Under the pieces are notes generated by a model, which was not told the DNA's origin, ran no database searches, and saw nothing but the letters and a program-made list of their open reading frames with translations. 7,663 nt of DNA from SIG575 sp045595725 (GTDB lineage: Bacteria > Bacillota > Clostridia > Oscillospirales > Acutalibacteraceae): NCBI GenBank assembly GCA_045595725.1, contig JAZOAY010000061.1, positions 1 through 7,663 on the forward strand, given 5' to 3'. The position numbers and the translations under genes were made by a program. Of this stretch, positions 5,321-7,663 are shown one piece after another (positions within the stretch are counted from its first letter, which is position 1; each line of letters begins with the position of its first letter).

Positions 5321-6154
5321 ATGAAAAAATTCAAAAAACTTATTGCAATCATTATGGCAGCACTTATTGTTCTTTCACTTTCTTCATGCGACCTTATTCA
5401 GGATGCTGAAATCACACCTGCTCTTTCCGGTGTTGAGGCAGGCGACATCCGTATCGGTATTCTTTACGCTGAAGATTACGAAAGAGAAGACACAGCAGCT
5501 TTCATCCAGCAGCAGGCTATCAACACAATGTGGGGTACATACGGACTTGCAGGTACTATTGCCAAGAATAAAGTTCCCGTTGATAACGAACAGAAGATCA
5601 GAGATCAGATTATCTCATGTGTAAAAGAAAGCGGATGTAACGTTGTTCTTTCAACAGATGAAGCTTTCACAAAGTTTGCTTATGAATTTGCAAACAACGA
5701 AGATTATAAAGAAATTATCTTTGTTTGTCTTGACAGCACTAAGGAATATGAAAACACAGCAAACTTCCACTGCTTCTATCCCGATTACACTCAGGCCTAC
5801 AAACTTGCAGGCGTTGCTGCAGCAGCAAAACTCGGCAACACAAACATTCCTCTCACAGAAGATAATGCTGAATATGCAGCTGCATTTGCTGAAGGTGTGA
5901 AAGAAGTTGCTCCCAAGGCAAAAGTAATCAATGGTGCTACGATTGATACTTACGGCACAATCGTAACAAACTGGCATGTTTATTACATTACACTTATTGA
6001 AAACATCACTCTCGGTAAGTTCTCAGAAATGGGTAACTACTATGCAGGTGTTGAAACAGGTTTCTGTGATTTTGTTGCTAATGAAGATTATGTAACAGAA
6101 GACGGCGAAGCAAAAATGTCAGATGTAAGACTCAGCTACTGCGAAGCAAAATAA
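5321..6154 (+). CDS. BMP/PnrA-like substrate-binding lipoprotein, probably internally shortened (277 aa)
   Basis: Residues 1-23 are a lipoprotein signal: MKKFKK, a hydrophobic run, and the lipobox LSSC with lipidated C23. The rest matches the order of the basic membrane protein (BMP) family, which includes PnrA-type nucleoside receptors of ABC importers. Visible landmarks are a first strand GDIRIGILYAED (41-52), KIRDQIISCVKESGCNVVLST (92-112), YPDYTQAYKLAGVAAAAK (153-170), AFAEGVKEVAPKAKV (188-202), then NWHVYYITLIENITLGKF (217-234) and GNYYAGVETGFCDF (238-251). Family members are usually about 330-380 residues. The block between the strand after KAKV and the NWxVYY motif normally holds the ligand-pocket segment on which the ADVI / GIGYNSD-type motifs lie. 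Here it is only about 15 residues. No permease or ATPase follows; a terminator comes directly after. Family membership is likely. Ligand binding is doubtful because of the missing block. Confidence 0.75.
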   Translation: MKKFKKLIAIIMAALIVLSLSSCDLIQDAEITPALSGVEAGDIRIGILYAEDYEREDTAAFIQQQAINTMWGTYGLAGTIAKNKVPVDNEQKIRDQIISCVKESGCNVVLSTDEAFTKFAYEFANNEDYKEIIFVCLDSTKEYENTANFHCFYPDYTQAYKLAGVAAAAKLGNTNIPLTEDNAEYAAAFAEGVKEVAPKAKVINGATIDTYGTIVTNWHVYYITLIENITLGKFSEMGNYYAGVETGFCDFVANEDYVTEDGEAKMSDVRLSYCEAK

Positions 6155-6167
6155 AAAAACAACAATT

Positions 6168-6198
6168 AAACCTGCCGTCAGAAAACGGCAGGTTTTTT
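6168..6198 (+). terminator. Rho-independent terminator after the lipoprotein gene
   Basis: CCTGCCGT (6171-6178) pairs perfectly with ACGGCAGG (6185-6192) around a 6-base loop. The stem is followed by six T (6193-6198) and preceded by AAA. This strong GC stem sits 16 bases after the stop codon. Confidence 0.95.
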
Positions 6199-6204
6199 GC
6201 TATA

Positions 6205-6210
6205 TATAAT
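6205..6210 (+). promoter_or_regulatory. Possible -10 box for the zinc-ribbon gene
   Basis: TATAAT stands in TATATATAATAGTATAC just after the terminator and 23 bases before the ATG at 6234. No acceptable -35 lies 16-18 bases upstream, since that position falls in the terminator loop and stem. The box alone is weak evidence, but the gene needs its own promoter if the upstream terminator is efficient. Confidence 0.3.
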
Positions 6211-6233
6211 AGTATACAAAACGGAGAATTAAA

Positions 6234-6770
6234 ATGGGTTTATTTAAGAGAAAAAAATGTGCGTTCTGCGACGAAAAAATCGGTGCCTTTAACAAAGGAA
6301 AGCGTTTTTCGGACGGTGAACTGTGCAGCGACTGTTCAGGTGAGCTGAGTGCCAACTGGCACGATACTGCAAAACACAGTCTCAGCGATGCAGTAGCACA
6401 CATTGATGAAAGAAAAAATAATCTGGAAAAACTTAAGAGTGAATTTAATCCCGATATTTATTACGGATTCAGACCTACGCTTTTTGTTGACAATGAAAGA
6501 GAGCTTTTCTGTATTACTCTCGGCGGTGCAAGAGAAAGTTACGGTGATGTTCCCAGATATGTAAACGAAAACTGTGATTTGTTTTCATTCTCTCAGCTTG
6601 AAGACACAATGATTTCTTCATCTGATAGCGGCATACATACACTTACAGTTTTTATCAAAAATCATCCCTGGGCAACAAAGCTTGTCTTCAGAGACAGAAT
6701 CGCTTCCAACTATGAGGATATGCTTGTAGTTGATGCGGAATTGAGAAGAATAAGTTATATGGAAAAATAA
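6234..6770 (+). CDS. DUF4428-type zinc-ribbon protein (178 aa)
   Basis: The N-terminus carries two CxxC knuckles: C9-x2-C12 and C31-x2-C34. Between them is the stretch KIGAFNKGKRFSDGELC, which closely follows the DUF4428 pattern (Cys knuckle, lysine-rich turn, DG-x-x-C-x-x-C). Four cysteines at this spacing suggest one bound zinc. Residues 41-75 are probably helical and charged (AVAHIDERKNNLEKLKSEFN). Residues 76-178 look like a beta-rich domain with YGFRPTLFVDNERELFCIT, then FSFSQLEDTMI, and HTLTVFIKNHPWATKLVFRD. That second part is also typical of DUF4428 proteins. There is no signal peptide or membrane segment, so it is probably cytoplasmic. The molecular function of the family is not known to me. 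GGAG 7 bases before the ATG supports the start. It appears monocistronic, flanked by two terminators. Confidence 0.85.
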   Translation: MGLFKRKKCAFCDEKIGAFNKGKRFSDGELCSDCSGELSANWHDTAKHSLSDAVAHIDERKNNLEKLKSEFNPDIYYGFRPTLFVDNERELFCITLGGARESYGDVPRYVNENCDLFSFSQLEDTMISSSDSGIHTLTVFIKNHPWATKLVFRDRIASNYEDMLVVDAELRRISYMEK

Positions 6771-6782
6771 ATCTTACTTTTA

Positions 6783-6827
6783 AAAAAACTACCTCTTTTA
6801 CCAATCAGGTAAAAGAGGTAGTTTTTT
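6783..6827. terminator. Bidirectional Rho-independent terminator between convergent genes
   Basis: A perfect 20-bp inverted repeat: the left arm 6783-6802 begins with six A and continues CTACCTCTTTTACC, and the right arm 6808-6827 ends in six T. The loop is AATCA. Because A-run and T-run flank the stem, it can terminate transcripts in both directions. These are the zinc-ribbon gene (stop at 6770) and leuS (stop at 6836, minus strand). Confidence 0.95.
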
Positions 6828-6835
6828 GTATTCAA

Positions 6836-7663
6836 TTATTTAATAACAATATTTACAAGTCTGCCCTTGACATAAAGCTCTTTTACAATTGTCTTACCGT
6901 CAATTGCTTCTTTGATTCTTTCGTCTTCTTTTGCAAGAGCGATTGCATCTTCATTTGAGATTTCAGCAGGAATGTTCATCTTTGTTCTTACCTTGCCGTT
7001 AATCTGAACAACGATTTCGATTGTTGCGTCAACACATTTTGCTTCATCGTATGTGGGCCATTCACTTACTGCAAGAAGCTCTTTATTGCCGAGAACCTCG
7101 TTGAGTTCTTCTGTGATGTGAGGTGCAAATGGATTGAGAAGAGAAATAAATGTTGACAGTTCTTTTCTTGTAATTGAACCTGCATCGTAGATATCATTGA
7201 GAAGTGTCATGAGTGCTGCAATTGCTGTGTTATATTTAAGAGATTCAATATCACTTGAAACCTTCTTGATTGTTTTATTGAAAGCAACCTCAAGTTTTTC
7301 TGAATATTCATCTCCGTCAGCAAGAATTGTCTGGAGATTCCATACTCTGTCAATAAATCTCTTACAACCTCTTACGCTGTCCTCTGACCAGGGTGCTGCT
7401 TTTTCATAGTCGCCCATGAAGAGAACGTAGGTTCTGAGAACGTCTGCACCAAATGAATCAACAACATCGTTGGGGTCAATAACGTTTCCTCTTGATTTTG
7501 ACATCTTAACTCCGTCAGGTCCGAGAATAAGTCCCTGAGCAGTTCTCTTTGCATAAGGTTCTGATGTAGGAACTGCACCGATGTCATAGAGGAATTTGTG
7601 CCAGAATCTTGAGTAGATGAGATGACGTGTTACGTGTTCCATACCGCCGTTGTACCAGTCAAC
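6836..7663 (-). CDS. leuS: Leucyl-tRNA synthetase, C-terminal part (cut by window edge)
   Basis: LeuRS charges tRNA-Leu with leucine in the cytoplasm. The frame is open to the right edge and begins in-window with VDWYNGGMEHV, so 275 residues are visible out of a usual length near 800-860. Counting from the edge, residues 1-60 are the end of the class I catalytic core: RFWHKFLYDIG, PYAKRTAQGLILG, and the signature KMSKS at residues 53-57 (DNA 7493-7507). The core continues as RGNVIDPNDVVDSFGADVLRTY. Residues of about 90-200 form the helical anticodon-binding domain (WSEDSVRGCKRFIDRVWNLQ, LLNPFAPHITEEL). The last 55 or so are the C-terminal domain, with QINGKVRTKMNIPA and the ending ELYVKGRLVNIVIK. 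The landmarks needed for aminoacylation in this part are intact. The editing domain and HIGH motif lie outside the window. A housekeeping gene here indicates chromosomal location. Confidence 0.97.
   Translation of the reverse strand, partial: VDWYNGGMEHVTRHLIYSRFWHKFLYDIGAVPTSEPYAKRTAQGLILGPDGVKMSKSRGNVIDPNDVVDSFGADVLRTYVLFMGDYEKAAPWSEDSVRGCKRFIDRVWNLQTILADGDEYSEKLEVAFNKTIKKVSSDIESLKYNTAIAALMTLLNDIYDAGSITRKELSTFISLLNPFAPHITEELNEVLGNKELLAVSEWPTYDEAKCVDATIEIVVQINGKVRTKMNIPAEISNEDAIALAKEDERIKEAIDGKTIVKELYVKGRLVNIVIK

Noticed and set aside
5651..5977. Minus-strand open frame of 108 residues with many Cys inside the lipoprotein gene
   Set aside because: It is antisense to a well-supported coding frame, with no ribosome site and a composition explained by the reverse of that gene.

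Overview
The window looks like chromosomal DNA of an anaerobic gut- or rumen-type Firmicute, most likely a Clostridia / Oscillospiraceae (Ruminococcus-like) lineage. The reasons are low-to-moderate GC by eye, AGGAGG-type ribosome binding sites, exported proteins that combine cohesin-like and type I dockerin domains, a FIVAR-type helical segment, Cys/His-rich repeats, and a DUF4428-type protein. The placement rests on family knowledge and is not tested by search.

Layout: positions 1-5026 hold three minus-strand genes in tandem, all encoding secreted proteins that begin with a signal peptide followed by a cohesin-like beta domain. In transcription order they are a 360-residue cohesin-linker-dockerin protein (5026-3944), a 1103-residue protein (3866-555), and a third protein cut by the window edge (419-1). 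The 1103-residue protein reads: signal peptide, cohesin-like domain, ten repeats of about 46 residues with a fixed Cys/His pattern, FIVAR-like helices, a second cohesin-like domain, a small beta domain and a C-terminal dockerin. A good sigma-70-type promoter lies upstream of the 360-residue gene. Only a weak hairpin separates the first two genes, so co-transcription is likely. An AT-rich hairpin follows the second gene.

A divergent intergenic region (5027-5320) carries a promoter for each direction, a 10-bp palindrome between them and a leader hairpin. It leads on the plus strand to a 277-residue lipoprotein of the BMP/PnrA-like substrate-binding family (5321-6154). This protein seems to lack an internal block normally present in the family, and no transporter genes follow it before a strong terminator. 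A DUF4428-type zinc-ribbon protein comes next (6234-6770). A perfect 20-bp bidirectional terminator then separates it from the convergent 3' part of leuS (leucyl-tRNA synthetase), which runs off the right edge.

How they may work together: the three minus-strand proteins look like parts of one extracellular or cell-surface assembly. Two of them have both a cohesin-like and a dockerin domain in one chain, so they could act as adaptors or chain with each other. This is inference: the cohesin-like domains are divergent and may not bind dockerins. The lipoprotein, the zinc-ribbon protein and leuS show no clear functional link to that cluster.
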